Below, piece after piece: positions 41,233 to 49,978 of a stretch of 64,000 nt of DNA; within the stretch, counting starts at the first letter, position 1, and the number at the start of each line of letters is the position of its first letter. Source of the DNA: Microbispora hainanensis (lineage in GTDB: Bacteria > Actinomycetota > Actinomycetes > Streptosporangiales > Streptosporangiaceae); assembly GCF_006874475.1 (NCBI RefSeq), contig NZ_VIRM01000021.1, positions 62,001 to 126,000 of the forward strand, given 5' to 3'. The position numbers and the translations under genes are program-made. A model generated the notes under the pieces. That model had not been told where the DNA came from, searched no databases, and was given only the letters and a program-made list of their open reading frames with translations.

Positions 41233-42507
41233 GTGGCGCTCGTTGTGCAGAAGTACGGTGGTTCCTCCGTAGCCGACGCGTCCTGCATCAAGCGGGTCGC
41301 CCAGCGGATCGTCGCGACGAAAAAAGCGGGCAACGACGTCGTGGTGGTGGTCTCCGCGATGGGCGACACGACCGACGAGCTGCTCGACCTCGCCCAGCAG
41401 GTGTCGCCGCTGCCGCCCGGCCGCGAGCTCGACATGCTGCTGACCTCGGGTGAGCGGATCTCGATGGCGCTGCTCGCGATGGCGATCGCCAACCTCGGTC
41501 ACGAGGCGCGCAGCTTCACCGGCTCGCAGGCCGGTGTCATCACCGACTCGACGCACGGCAAGGCGCGCATCATCGACGTGACGCCCAGCCGCATCCAGGA
41601 GGCCGTCGACGCCGGTCAGATCGCGATCGTGGCCGGGTTCCAGGGCGTCTCCCAGGACAGCAAGGACATCACGACGCTGGGCCGGGGCGGGTCCGACACC
41701 ACGGCCGTCGCGCTCGCGGCGGCGCTCGGCGCGGACGTCTGTGAGATCTACACCGACGTGGACGGCATCTACACCGCCGATCCCCGCATCGTCCGTACGG
41801 CGCGGCAGATCCCGCGGATCTCCTATGACGAGGCCATGGAGATGGCGGCGTGCGGGGCGAAGATCCTGCACCTGCGCTGCGTGGAGTACGCCCGCAGGTT
41901 CGACCTGCCCATCCACGTCAGAAGCTCGTTCAGCACGAGGGAAGGCACCTGGGTCGTCTCCGACCCCTACAGCGAAGGAACCGAAGTGGAGCAGCCCATC
42001 ATCTCCGGGGTCGCGCACGACCGGAGCGAGGCCAAGATCACTGTGGTCGGGGTGCCCGACAAGGTCGGCGAGGCGGCGGCCATCTTCCGCACGCTGGCGG
42101 ACGCCGAGATCAACATCGACATGATCGTCCAGAACGTGTCGGCCGCGGCGACCGGTCGCACCGACATCTCCTTCACGCTCCCGGCCAACGACAGCCAGAC
42201 GGCCCTCACGGCGCTGAAGAAGATCCAGAACCAGGTCGCCTTCGAGTCGCTGCTGTACGACGACCAGATCGGCAAGGTCTCCCTGATCGGTGCGGGCATG
42301 CGCTCGCACCCGGGTGTCACCGCCAAGTTCTTCGGCGCGCTGGCCGACGCCGGGGTCAACATCGAGATGATCTCGACCTCGGAGATCCGCATCTCCGTCG
42401 TCGTGGGGCAGAACGAGGTGGACACCGCGGTCGCCGCCGCCCACCGCGCGTTCGACCTCGACGCCGACCAGGTCGAGGCCGTTGTGTACGGAGGTACCGG
42501 ACGATGA
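41233..42507 (+). CDS. ask: Aspartate kinase
   Basis: 424-residue aspartokinase, first step to lysine, threonine, methionine and diaminopimelate. Kinase domain 1-245: [57 protein letters not shown]. Two ACT domains follow (about 265-340 and 345-420: [20 protein letters not shown] and [20 protein letters not shown]), the site of feedback control by lysine and threonine. GTG at 41233 has GGAG 6 bases upstream. An internal start at 41986 may give a separate regulatory subunit. Overlaps asd. Confidence 0.96.
   Translation: MALVVQKYGGSSVADASCIKRVAQRIVATKKAGNDVVVVVSAMGDTTDELLDLAQQVSPLPPGRELDMLLTSGERISMALLAMAIANLGHEARSFTGSQAGVITDSTHGKARIIDVTPSRIQEAVDAGQIAIVAGFQGVSQDSKDITTLGRGGSDTTAVALAAALGADVCEIYTDVDGIYTADPRIVRTARQIPRISYDEAMEMAACGAKILHLRCVEYARRFDLPIHVRSSFSTREGTWVVSDPYSEGTEVEQPIISGVAHDRSEAKITVVGVPDKVGEAAAIFRTLADAEINIDMIVQNVSAAATGRTDISFTLPANDSQTALTALKKIQNQVAFESLLYDDQIGKVSLIGAGMRSHPGVTAKFFGALADAGVNIEMISTSEIRISVVVGQNEVDTAVAAAHRAFDLDADQVEAVVYGGTGR
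41974..41988 (+). promoter_or_regulatory. Internal ribosome site and GTG start for the aspartokinase beta subunit
   Basis: GAAGGAA ending at 41980 lies 5 bases before GTG at 41986, in frame with ask. Translation from here would give a 173-residue protein holding just the two ACT domains ([11 protein letters not shown] start). Corynebacterium and Bacillus are known to make an alpha2beta2 aspartokinase this way; its use here is inferred. Confidence 0.65.
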
Positions 42508-43571
42508 GCCGCAAGCCCACCCTCGCCGTCGTCGGCGCGACCGGTGCCGTCGGCACCGTCATGCTCGACATCCTGACCGGCCGCACCGACCTGTCCGACG
42601 CGTACGGCGAGATCCGGCTGATCGCCTCGCCGCGGTCGGCGGGCAAGGTGCTGAGCGTGCGCGGCGAGGACGTCGTCGTCCAGGCGCTGTCGCCGGAGGC
42701 GTTCGACGGCGTCGACATCGCGATGTTCGACGTGCCGGACGAGGTCTCCGCCGAGTGGGCACCGATCGCCGCCTCGCGCGGTGCGGTGGCCGTGGACAAC
42801 TCCGGCGCCTTCCGCATGGACCCGGACGTGCCGCTCGTGGTGCCCGAGTGCAACCCCGAGCAGGCCCGCAACCGGCCCAAGGGGATCATCTCGAACCCCA
42901 ACTGCACCACGCTGTCGATGATGGCCGCGATGGGCGCGCTGCACCGCGAGTATGGCCTGCGCGAGCTGGTCGTCGCCTCCTACCAGGCGGTGTCCGGCGC
43001 CGGCGTGGCCGGGCCCGAGCGGCTGTACGCCGAGATCGAGGCCGTCGCCGGCGACCGGACGATGGGCACCGTGGCGGGCGACGTGCGCAAGGCCGTGCCC
43101 GACCTGGCCGGCTCGCCGTTCCCGGCCCCGCTGGCGCTCAACGTGGTGCCGCTCGCGGGCTCGCTCAAGGACGGCGGCTGGACCTCCGAGGAGCTGAAGG
43201 TCCGCAACGAGTCGCGCAAGATCCTCGGCATCCCCGGCCTGAAGGTCTCGGCGACCTGCGTGCGCGTCCCGGTGGTGACCACCCACTCGCTGGCCGTCCA
43301 CGCGACGTTCGAGCGGGAGGTCACGGTCGAGGGCGCCCGGGCGATCCTCGACGCCGCGCCGACCGTCGTGGTGCTCGACGACCCCGCGAACGGCGTGTTC
43401 CCCACGCCGGCCGACGTCGTGGGCACCGACCCGACCTACGTCGGGCGGATCCGCCAGGCGATCGACTTCCCGAACACGCTCGACCTGTTCCTGTGCGGCG
43501 ACAACCTGCGCAAGGGCGCGGCGCTGAACACCGCCGAGATCGCCGCGCTGGTCGCGACCGAGTTCGCGTAG
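42504..43571 (+). CDS. asd: Aspartate-semialdehyde dehydrogenase
   Basis: 355-residue enzyme reducing aspartyl phosphate to aspartate semialdehyde with NADPH. GATGAVG nucleotide motif (11-17), catalytic C134 in [11 protein letters not shown], phosphate-binding [10 protein letters not shown] and the active-site His region [15 protein letters not shown] at 42504 overlaps the aspartokinase stop as ATGA; the ask-asd pair is the standard actinobacterial arrangement. Length is typical. Confidence 0.97.
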   Translation: MSRKPTLAVVGATGAVGTVMLDILTGRTDLSDAYGEIRLIASPRSAGKVLSVRGEDVVVQALSPEAFDGVDIAMFDVPDEVSAEWAPIAASRGAVAVDNSGAFRMDPDVPLVVPECNPEQARNRPKGIISNPNCTTLSMMAAMGALHREYGLRELVVASYQAVSGAGVAGPERLYAEIEAVAGDRTMGTVAGDVRKAVPDLAGSPFPAPLALNVVPLAGSLKDGGWTSEELKVRNESRKILGIPGLKVSATCVRVPVVTTHSLAVHATFEREVTVEGARAILDAAPTVVVLDDPANGVFPTPADVVGTDPTYVGRIRQAIDFPNTLDLFLCGDNLRKGAALNTAEIAALVATEFA

Positions 43572-43575
43572 GTCG

Positions 43576-44256
43576 TCACCGGAACAGCACGTCCCAGTGG
43601 GTCGGCTCGTCGGCCCACACATCACCTCTCATGTCCGATCCCACCTCCGCTCCCATGTCCGGCGGCGCGGCGCGATACAGCGCCGCGCCGTCGGCGCGCG
43701 TGCGCCAGTAGTGATGGGCGCCGGTGATGTACGCGTCGAGGCACCGGTTGTGCGCGAGGTCCACCTTGTAGCCGTTGCCGTGGCTGTAGCGGCCGTCGGC
43801 GTGCCCGGTCTCGGTGCCGCCGGTGACCGTCACCGGGCAGCCGCTGTCGCGCCGCAGGTCGATGGTGCGCATCAGCGTGCCGTAGCGGATCGCCTCCAGC
43901 GACGTGCAGGAGGGGCGGCGGCGGTCGGTGCAGCCTCCGGTCGACTTCCGGCGCACCCCGGCGTCCAGCAGCAGGCCGGCCGCTCGCGCGTGGCCGATCC
44001 GCTCGTCCGCCGCCATCGTGTCCCAGGTCTTCACCGTGGCGATGAACGTGCCGGCCAGCAGCGGCGGGAGGGAGATCTCCCCCCTCACCTCCCCGCTCAC
44101 CTCAACGCTCACCTCCCCGCTCACCTCGACACCGGGATCGGCCGCGGGCGGCGGTGACGGAGGGGGGAGGGGGTCCCTGCCGTGCTGCATGGGCAGGCAG
44201 ATCAGTACGGCGGTGCCGATGCCGGCCAGCCCCCGCCATGACGGGCGGACTTCCAC
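43576..44256 (-). CDS. Secreted M15-like peptidase domain protein with VSGE repeats
   Basis: 226-residue protein with an N-terminal hydrophobic segment (WRGLAGIGTAVLICLPM, about 6-22), then Pro-rich and VSGE-repeat linkers (about 30-55), and a C-terminal domain. SHGNGYKVDLA matches the SHxxGxxxD zinc motif of M15/VanY D,D-peptidases, and EPTHWDVLF at the end could supply the last ligand. Five cysteines suggest disulfides. GTG at 44256 follows GAGGAAG. It may trim peptidoglycan stem peptides. Convergent with asd, 4 bases away. The family call is moderate: sequence similarity beyond the motif is weak. Confidence 0.6.
   Translation of the reverse strand: MEVRPSWRGLAGIGTAVLICLPMQHGRDPLPPPSPPPAADPGVEVSGEVSVEVSGEVRGEISLPPLLAGTFIATVKTWDTMAADERIGHARAAGLLLDAGVRRKSTGGCTDRRRPSCTSLEAIRYGTLMRTIDLRRDSGCPVTVTGGTETGHADGRYSHGNGYKVDLAHNRCLDAYITGAHHYWRTRADGAALYRAAPPDMGAEVGSDMRGDVWADEPTHWDVLFR
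44084..44131. repeat. Four 12-base tandem repeats inside the M15-like gene
   Basis: CTCACCTCCCCG, CTCACCTCAACG, CTCACCTCCCCG, CTCACCTCGACA, head to tail. On the minus strand they encode the tetrapeptides VEVS, GEVS, VEVS, GEVR (one register), in the linker between the membrane segment and the catalytic domain. Unit length keeps the frame. Confidence 0.9.
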
Positions 44257-44412
44257 GTGCCTCGCTTCCTCGGTGTTTCCTTGGTCGACGACGGGGGCTG
44301 AGGTCTTCAATGCCACACGTGGGAACGGGCAGGCTCGCTGCCACGACGCGGTTTGCCGCGACTCGTGGATCATCTTGTCGGTTCATGACCGGACACGGGC
44401 CCGAGCCGTACA

Positions 44413-45069
44413 GTGACGAGCGTGGCCGAGAGTACACGGGAGCAGATCGTCGAGACGGCCCTCCGGTTGTTCAGGGATCGGGGGTACGAAGCGACCACCA
44501 TGCGTGCCATCGCCGCGGAGGCCGGCGTGTCGGTGGGCAACGCCTACTACTACTTCAGGTCCAAGGAACAGCTGATCCAGGCGTACTACGACCGGGCGCA
44601 GGAGACACACGAGGCGGCCTGCCGTGAGGTGTTCGCCGCCGAGAGATCGTTCGCCGGACGGCTCGGCGGCGTGCTGCGGGAATGGGTGCGGATCTCCGAG
44701 CCCTACCACGAGTTCGCGGTGAAGTTCTTCAAGCACGCGGCGGAGCCCAGCAACCCCCTGAGCCCGTTCAGCGCCGAGTCGGCGCCCGCCCGCGAGTCGG
44801 CCATTGCGCTCTATCGGGAGGTGGTCGAGGGATCGGCCGGACGGATGGACGACGAGCTGCGCGAGGAGCTTCCCGAACTGCTGTGGCTGCTGTGGATGGG
44901 GGTCGTGTTGTTCTGGGTCCACGACAACTCGCCCGGCTGCGCGCGCACCTATCGGCTGATCGACCGGGTCGTCCCGCTCGTCGACCGGCTGGTCGGCCTG
45001 TCGCACCTGCCCGGTATCAAGGGCGTGGCCAGGGAAGTGATCGAGGTGGTGCACGAACTTCGGGCGTGA
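44413..45069 (+). CDS. TetR family transcriptional regulator
   Basis: 218-residue regulator. N-terminal HTH: REQIVETALRLFRDRGYEAT, IAAEAGVSVGNAYYYFRSKE. The C-terminal ligand domain is helical. GTG at 44413 is the best start, with GTG at 44422 as an alternative; ribosome site weak. The gap upstream (44257-44412, 156 bases) holds no gene. It precedes the F420-type oxidoreductase gene by 58 bases, with a palindrome between them that it may bind. Confidence 0.9.
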   Translation: MTSVAESTREQIVETALRLFRDRGYEATTMRAIAAEAGVSVGNAYYYFRSKEQLIQAYYDRAQETHEAACREVFAAERSFAGRLGGVLREWVRISEPYHEFAVKFFKHAAEPSNPLSPFSAESAPARESAIALYREVVEGSAGRMDDELREELPELLWLLWMGVVLFWVHDNSPGCARTYRLIDRVVPLVDRLVGLSHLPGIKGVAREVIEVVHELRA

Positions 45070-45077
45070 CCGCGACT

Positions 45078-45099
45078 CCATACCGTCCGGTTGGTATGG
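45078..45099. promoter_or_regulatory. TetR-type palindrome before F420-type oxidoreductase
   Basis: CCATACC (45078-45084) and GGTATGG (45093-45099) form a perfect 7-base inverted repeat with 8-base spacer GTCCGGTT, which itself is partly symmetric (ACCG/CGGT). Lies between the TetR gene and the oxidoreductase, 29 bases before its start. Confidence 0.6.
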
Positions 45100-45127
45100 T
45101 CGGGTCACAACCGTGAGAGGGGTGGCC

Positions 45128-46084
45128 GTGGACCGCTGGGGCATGACGATTCCGTTCTTCGGGCAGACGCCGGTCGAGTCGAAGGAGCTCGTCGCCGAGT
45201 TGCCCGCGCTGGGCTACACCGACGCGTGGTCGGCCGAGGTGGGCGGCACGGACGGGTTCGTCCCGCTGGCCCTGGCGGCCGAGTGGGCGCCGTCCCTGCG
45301 CCTGGGCACCGCGATCGTCCCCGTCTACACCCGCGGCCCGGCCCTGCTGGCCATGTCGGCGGCGACGCTGGCGGACCTCGCCCCCGGCAGGTTCGTGCTG
45401 GGCATCGGCGCGTCGTCCCCGGTCATCGTGGGCAACTGGAACGCCGGCGAGTTCGACAAGCCGTACGCGCGGGTGCGCGACACCCTGCGCTTCCTGCGGG
45501 CGGCCCTGGCCGGGGAGAAGGTGAGCGAGAGCTACGAGACCTTCGCCGTCAAGGGCTTCCGGCTGGAGAAGGCCCCCGCGACGCCGCCGAAGATCGTGCT
45601 GGCCGCGCTGCGGCCCGGGATGCTCCGCCTGGCCGCCCGCGAGGCCGACGGCGCGATCACCAACTGGCTGTCGCCCCAGGACGTACGGCAGGTGCGGGGC
45701 GAGCTGGGCCCGGAGACCGAGCTGACCGCGCGGCTGTTCGTCGTGGTGACCGAGGACGCGGCGAAGGCCCGCGAGATCGGCCGCCGGCTGCTGGCCGCCT
45801 ATCTGACCGTGCCGGTGTACGCGGCGTTCCACGAGTGGCTGGGCCGGGGAGAGCTGCTGCGGCCCATGCAGGAGGCGTGGGCGGCCGGGGACCGGAAGGC
45901 CGCGCTGAAGGCGATCCCCGACGAGGTGGTGGACGACCTCGTCGTGCACGGCGACGCGGCGACCTGCCGCGCCCGGGTGCGGGAGTACGTGGCCGCCGGG
46001 CTGGACACGCCCGTGCTCGCCCCGCTGCCGGGCGGCGACCTGCCGCTCGCCGAGACCGTACGCGCGCTCGCGCCGGAAGCCTGA
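45128..46084 (+). CDS. LLM class F420-dependent oxidoreductase
   Basis: 318-residue luciferase-like TIM-barrel oxidoreductase, probably coenzyme F420 dependent. Characteristic strands: LPALGYTDAWSAEVGGTDGF, LRLGTAIVPVYTRGPALLAM, LADLAPGRFVLGIGASSPVI and IVLAALRPGMLRLAAREADG. GTG at 45128 is chosen with AGAGGGG 6 bases upstream; a GTG at 45113 would add five residues. The adjacent TetR regulator and palindrome point to induction by a small molecule. Substrate unknown. Confidence 0.87.
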   Translation: MDRWGMTIPFFGQTPVESKELVAELPALGYTDAWSAEVGGTDGFVPLALAAEWAPSLRLGTAIVPVYTRGPALLAMSAATLADLAPGRFVLGIGASSPVIVGNWNAGEFDKPYARVRDTLRFLRAALAGEKVSESYETFAVKGFRLEKAPATPPKIVLAALRPGMLRLAAREADGAITNWLSPQDVRQVRGELGPETELTARLFVVVTEDAAKAREIGRRLLAAYLTVPVYAAFHEWLGRGELLRPMQEAWAAGDRKAALKAIPDEVVDDLVVHGDAATCRARVREYVAAGLDTPVLAPLPGGDLPLAETVRALAPEA

Positions 46085-46106
46085 CAGCCGGAACCGGGTG
46101 GGCCCC

Positions 46107-46133
46107 GCCGTACGTTAAGCAGCCGTACGTTAA
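46107..46133. repeat. 12-base direct repeat upstream of DUF1232 gene
   Basis: GCCGTACGTTAA occurs at 46107-46118 and 46122-46133, starts 15 bases apart. Each contains the palindrome CGTACG. In the 93-base gap before the DUF1232 gene, so a tandem operator is possible. Confidence 0.5.
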
Positions 46134-46177
46134 CCAAAGGGCAAAGCGGGCAGAGGTATCCCCCTGGAGGTGTCCTC

Positions 46178-46513
46178 ATGGCGAAGGCAGGACGTGCGGC
46201 GGCCACCTGGCGCGCCTACCGCGAGGTCTCCAAGCCCGGCTCGCCGGGCCTTTCGGCCCGGCTGCGGGCCGTGCCCCGGATGCTCCGCGCGGCGGTGAAG
46301 GGCGACTATCGGGGCCTGACCAAGGGCAAGCTCGCCATGCTCGGCATGGCCGTGGCCTACATCGTGTCGCCCATCGACGTGATCCCCGACTTCCTGCTCG
46401 GTCTGGGAATCGTGGACGACTTCGGCGTGTTCGTCTGGCTGGCGACCGCGCTGCTCGGCGAGAGCGGCCAGTTCGTCGAGTGGGAGAGGGACCCCCGCGC
46501 CACGGTGAAGTGA
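46178..46513 (+). CDS. YkvA/DUF1232 family membrane protein
   Basis: 111-residue protein. Basic N-terminal half, then the DUF1232 signature VAYIVSPIDVIPDFLLGLGI, followed by VDDFGVFVWLATALL. Two hydrophobic segments. ATG at 46178 has GGAGG at 46166. Family function is unknown; members are small membrane or membrane-associated proteins. Confidence 0.85.
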   Translation: MAKAGRAAATWRAYREVSKPGSPGLSARLRAVPRMLRAAVKGDYRGLTKGKLAMLGMAVAYIVSPIDVIPDFLLGLGIVDDFGVFVWLATALLGESGQFVEWERDPRATVK

Positions 46514-46517
46514 TCAA

Positions 46518-46547
46518 TTGGTCATAATCCTACCGATTATGTAGGGT
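46518..46547 (+). promoter_or_regulatory. Promoter with palindrome in the spacer, before DUF1684 and peptide importer
   Basis: TTGGTC (46518-46523) and TAGGGT (46542-46547) are plausible -35 and -10. The perfect inverted repeat CATAATC-CTACC-GATTATG (46523-46541) fills the 18-base spacer; CCTAC and GTAGG form a second nested pair. A repressor or MerR-type activator could act here. The regulated unit would be 46600-52402. Confidence 0.5.
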
Positions 46548-46599
46548 AATGCTCAAACCTCACTAAAGGTGCTGATCTACCGAAACGAGCATTACCGCC

Positions 46600-47322
46600 A
46601 TGTCTTCACGCGCCTCCGCAGCCACGATCGAAGCCGCCCGAGCCGGGTGGGAGGCGTGGCGGGCGGAGCGGCTGGCCGCCGTACGGGCCCCGCTGGGCAA
46701 CCTGGCTCTGGTGGAGACGCTGTGGCCGGCCCCGGGCGAGGAGGTGTCCCTTGAGGAGGCCCTCGCCGGCCGGCCGCCGAGCGTCACGGCCACGCGGATC
46801 GAGCGGACCCACATCGCGACCGGCGAGCCCGAGCACGGCATCCGGCTGTGGGACGCGGAGTCGCCCGCCATCCGTCACTTCGAGACCATCGACGTCTTCC
46901 CGTTCGCTCCCGAATGGGTGATCGAGGCCGTCTTCACCCCGGTGTCCGACACGCGCCTGCTGCCCTTCGAGCACCTCAAGGACGCCGGCGGCACCCGCGA
47001 CCACGCGGTGCCCGGCGACATCACCTTCACGCTCGACGGCACGCCGTACAACCTGGCCGCCTTCGACGACGAGGGGACGCTGCTCCTCGTCCTCGGCGAC
47101 CGCACCAACGGCTCGGCGACGTACGGCGGCGGGCGGTTCGTGACGGTGGAGCCCGAGCCCGGCGGCCGGGTCGTCCTGGACTTCAACCGCGCCTTCGCGC
47201 CGCCGTGCGCCTTCTCGCCCTTCTACAACTGTCCGCTGCCGCCGACGCGGAACCGGCTGGACGTGCCCGTCGAAGCGGGGGAGAAGCTCCCCGTCTTCCG
47301 TGACGGCTTCCTGCCGCACTGA
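46600..47322 (+). CDS. DUF1684 family protein
   Basis: 240-residue soluble protein. The C-terminal two-thirds carries the DUF1684 signature: GRFVTVEPEPGGRVVLDFNR, APPCAFSPFYNCPLPPTRNR and LDVPVEAGEK. N-terminal helix (ATIEAARAGWEAWRAERLAA). ATG at 46600 lacks a strong ribosome site. It precedes the peptide-importer operon by 96 bases on the same strand. Function unknown; the tight context suggests a role with the imported compound. Confidence 0.82.
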   Translation: MSSRASAATIEAARAGWEAWRAERLAAVRAPLGNLALVETLWPAPGEEVSLEEALAGRPPSVTATRIERTHIATGEPEHGIRLWDAESPAIRHFETIDVFPFAPEWVIEAVFTPVSDTRLLPFEHLKDAGGTRDHAVPGDITFTLDGTPYNLAAFDDEGTLLLVLGDRTNGSATYGGGRFVTVEPEPGGRVVLDFNRAFAPPCAFSPFYNCPLPPTRNRLDVPVEAGEKLPVFRDGFLPH

Positions 47323-47418
47323 TCTCCCCCCTTTCTCCCACCTTTCTCCCCCATTCCCTCACCCCCTTTCTCACCCCACGGCACCAAGCGGCCGCATGGC
47401 CGCCGACCAGGAGAAACA

Positions 47419-48978
47419 GTGAACAGCAAGACGACGTCGCTGCTCGGCGCCGCACTCGTGCTCGCGCTCGCCCTCGCCGGGTGCGGATCGGGCTCCTCCG
47501 GGTCCGCAGGGTCTTCCGGGTCCGCAGGCTCGACGAGCGGCGCCGGGACGACGGCGGCGTACGACCCGGACGCGACGATCGAGATCGGATCGCTCTACGA
47601 GCCGCAGAACCTCGACAACACGGCCGGGGGCGGACAGGGCGTGACGGAGGCGTTCAACGGCAACGTCTACGAGGGCCTGTTCCGGCTCACCGACGACGGC
47701 AAGGTCGAGAGCCTGCTGGCCAAGGACCACACGGTGAGCAAGGACGGCCTCACCTACACCTTCACCCTGCGCGACGGCGTGAAGTTCCACTCGGGCAAGC
47801 CGCTCACCTCCGCCGACGTCAAGTACAGCATCGAGAAGGTCATCGGCCCCGACTCCCAGTCGGCCCGCAAGAGCAGCCTCACCGTGATCAAGAGCATCGA
47901 CACGCCGGACGACTCCACCGTCAAGGTGAAGCTCTCCAGCAAGTCGATCTCACTCGTCTACAACCTCAGCTACGTGTGGATCGTCAACTCCCAGGCCAAG
48001 AACCTGACGACCACCGAGGACGGCACCGGCCCCTACACGCTGGGCGAGTGGAAGCGCGGCTCCGCGCTCACCCTTGAGCGCTTCCCCGGCTATTGGGGCA
48101 CCCCCGCGACCAACAAGCAGGTCGTCTTCCACTACTTCACCGACGCGACCGCGCTGAACAACGCCCTGCTGACCAAGGCGGTCGACGTCGTGACCAGCGA
48201 GCAGAGCCCCGACGCGCTGGCGAACTTCGAGAACAGCGCCGACTACACGATCAACAACGGCAAGTCGACGACCAAGCTGCTGCTGGCGTTCAACGACCGC
48301 AAGGCGCCGTTCGACAAGGTGCTCGTCCGCAAGGCGATCACCTCGGCGATCGACAACAAGAAGCTGCTCAGCTCGATCTGGGGCGACTACGGCACGCTGA
48401 TCGGCTCGATGGTGCCGCCCACCGACCCCTGGTATGAGGACCTCACCTCGGTCAACCCGTACGACCCGAACCTCGCCAAGCAGGAGCTCGCCCAGGCGGG
48501 CTACGCGAACGGCTTCTCCTTCACGCTCGACACGCCGAACTACGACCCCCATCCCACTGTCGCGACGTTCGTGAAGTCGGAGCTGGCCAAGGTCGGCATC
48601 ACCGTGAACATCAACGTCATCACGGCCGACCAGTGGTACACCAAGGTCTACAAGAACCACGACTTCGCGGCGACGCTGCAGGAGCACGTCAACGACCGCG
48701 ACGTGGTCTGGTACGGCAACCCCGACTTCTACTGGGGCTACGACAACCCGCAGGTCACCAAGTGGGTCGAGCAGGCCGAGCAGTCCGACACGGCCGAGGG
48801 GCAGACCGAGCTGCTGAAGAAGGTCAACCGGCAGATCGCCGCCGACGCGGCCAGCGACTGGCTCTACCTCTATCCGCAGATCGTCGTGGCGTCCTCGTCG
48901 CTGTCGGGCTACCCCGTCAACGGCCTGAACTCCCAGTTCTACGCGTACGGCATCAAGAAGAGCGGCGGCCGGGGCTGA
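47419..48978 (+). CDS. Peptide/nickel-type ABC importer, substrate-binding lipoprotein
   Basis: 519-residue family 5 solute-binding protein. Lipobox LALAGC (about 16-21), then a Gly/Ser repeat linker (SGSAGSSGSAGS) and the large two-lobe fold (IEIGSLYEPQNLDNTAGGG, VKFHSGKPLTSADVKYSIEK, RKAITSAIDNKKLLSSIWGD). GTG at 47419 follows GGAG. It delivers a peptide, opine or metal chelate to the two permeases encoded downstream. Substrate class cannot be fixed. Confidence 0.92.
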   Translation: MNSKTTSLLGAALVLALALAGCGSGSSGSAGSSGSAGSTSGAGTTAAYDPDATIEIGSLYEPQNLDNTAGGGQGVTEAFNGNVYEGLFRLTDDGKVESLLAKDHTVSKDGLTYTFTLRDGVKFHSGKPLTSADVKYSIEKVIGPDSQSARKSSLTVIKSIDTPDDSTVKVKLSSKSISLVYNLSYVWIVNSQAKNLTTTEDGTGPYTLGEWKRGSALTLERFPGYWGTPATNKQVVFHYFTDATALNNALLTKAVDVVTSEQSPDALANFENSADYTINNGKSTTKLLLAFNDRKAPFDKVLVRKAITSAIDNKKLLSSIWGDYGTLIGSMVPPTDPWYEDLTSVNPYDPNLAKQELAQAGYANGFSFTLDTPNYDPHPTVATFVKSELAKVGITVNINVITADQWYTKVYKNHDFAATLQEHVNDRDVVWYGNPDFYWGYDNPQVTKWVEQAEQSDTAEGQTELLKKVNRQIAADAASDWLYLYPQIVVASSSLSGYPVNGLNSQFYAYGIKKSGGRG

Positions 48979-49000
48979 TGCCCTCGTCTGTGGCACCCTG

Positions 49001-49978
49001 ATGACCGCATATTTGCTGCGCCGGACGGCGTTCCTCGTCGTCTCGCTGTTCCTGGCCGCCGTGGTGCTGTTCCTGCTGCTGCGCCTGCTGCCGGGCGACC
49101 CCGCCAACGCGCTGTTGTCGGTCGGGGCGAGCCCGGAGCAGGTCGCGGCGGCCCGCCACGCGATCGGGACCGACCGGCCGCTGCTCCAGCAGTTCGTCTC
49201 GTGGCTCGGCGAGATGGCGCGGCTCGACCTCGGCTCCTCGTTCGTCAGCACGCTTCCCGTCGGCCCCGAGATCGCCGCCCGGCTGGTCGTGACGGTGCCG
49301 CTGACGCTGCTCTCCTTCCTCCTGGCCGTCGTGATCGCCGTACCGGTCGGGTTCGTCGCGGCCTACCGGGCGAGCACCTGGTATGGCTCGGTGCTCAGCG
49401 CGCTGTCGCAGCTCGGCATCGCGGTGCCCGTCTTCTGGGTCGGCATGCTGCTGATCACGGTGTTCGCGCTCCACCTCGGCGTGCTGCCGGCCGGAGGGTT
49501 CCCCCAGGACGACTGGGCCGACCCGGGTGAGGCGCTCACCTCGCTGACGCTGCCCGTCGTCACGATCGCCCTGGTCATGTCGGCCTCGCTGATCCGCTAC
49601 GTGCGGTCGGCCACGCTCGACGTGCTGGGCAGCGACTACCTGCGTACGGCGCGGGCGCTCGGCTCGTCGTTCATCGGGGCGATGTGGCGGCACGGTCTGC
49701 GCAACGCGGTGGTGCCGGTCGTCTCGATCCTGGGCATCGAGCTCGCCACCACCTTCCTCGGCGCGGTCGTGGTGGAGAGCGTGTTCGCGCTGCCCGGGCT
49801 CGGCACCATGCTCGTGAAGGGCTTCGCGCAGCACGACTATCCGGTCATCCAGGGGATCCTCGTGGTGAGCACGTTCGCGGTGCTGGTCATCGGGTTCGCG
49901 GCCGACCTCGTGCAGCGGCTCGTCGATCCGCGGCTGCGCCGCTCCCTCGGCGGGAGATTCCCGGGAGACGGCGCATGA
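49001..49978 (+). CDS. Peptide-type ABC importer, permease (DppB-like)
   Basis: 325-residue DppB-type permease, six helices. N-terminus TAYLLRRTAFLVVSLFLAA and the TDRPLLQQFVSWLGEMARLD stretch are typical, as is the coupling segment DYLRTARALGSSF with HGLRNAVVPVVSILGI. ATG at 49001, 22 bases after the binding-protein gene. Overlaps the next permease as ATGA. Confidence 0.93.
   Translation: MTAYLLRRTAFLVVSLFLAAVVLFLLLRLLPGDPANALLSVGASPEQVAAARHAIGTDRPLLQQFVSWLGEMARLDLGSSFVSTLPVGPEIAARLVVTVPLTLLSFLLAVVIAVPVGFVAAYRASTWYGSVLSALSQLGIAVPVFWVGMLLITVFALHLGVLPAGGFPQDDWADPGEALTSLTLPVVTIALVMSASLIRYVRSATLDVLGSDYLRTARALGSSFIGAMWRHGLRNAVVPVVSILGIELATTFLGAVVVESVFALPGLGTMLVKGFAQHDYPVIQGILVVSTFAVLVIGFAADLVQRLVDPRLRRSLGGRFPGDGA

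Noticed and set aside
43576-44373. Longer start of the M15-like protein at 44373
   Set aside because: The additional 39 residues precede the hydrophobic segment and lack a ribosome site; GTG at 44256 has one.
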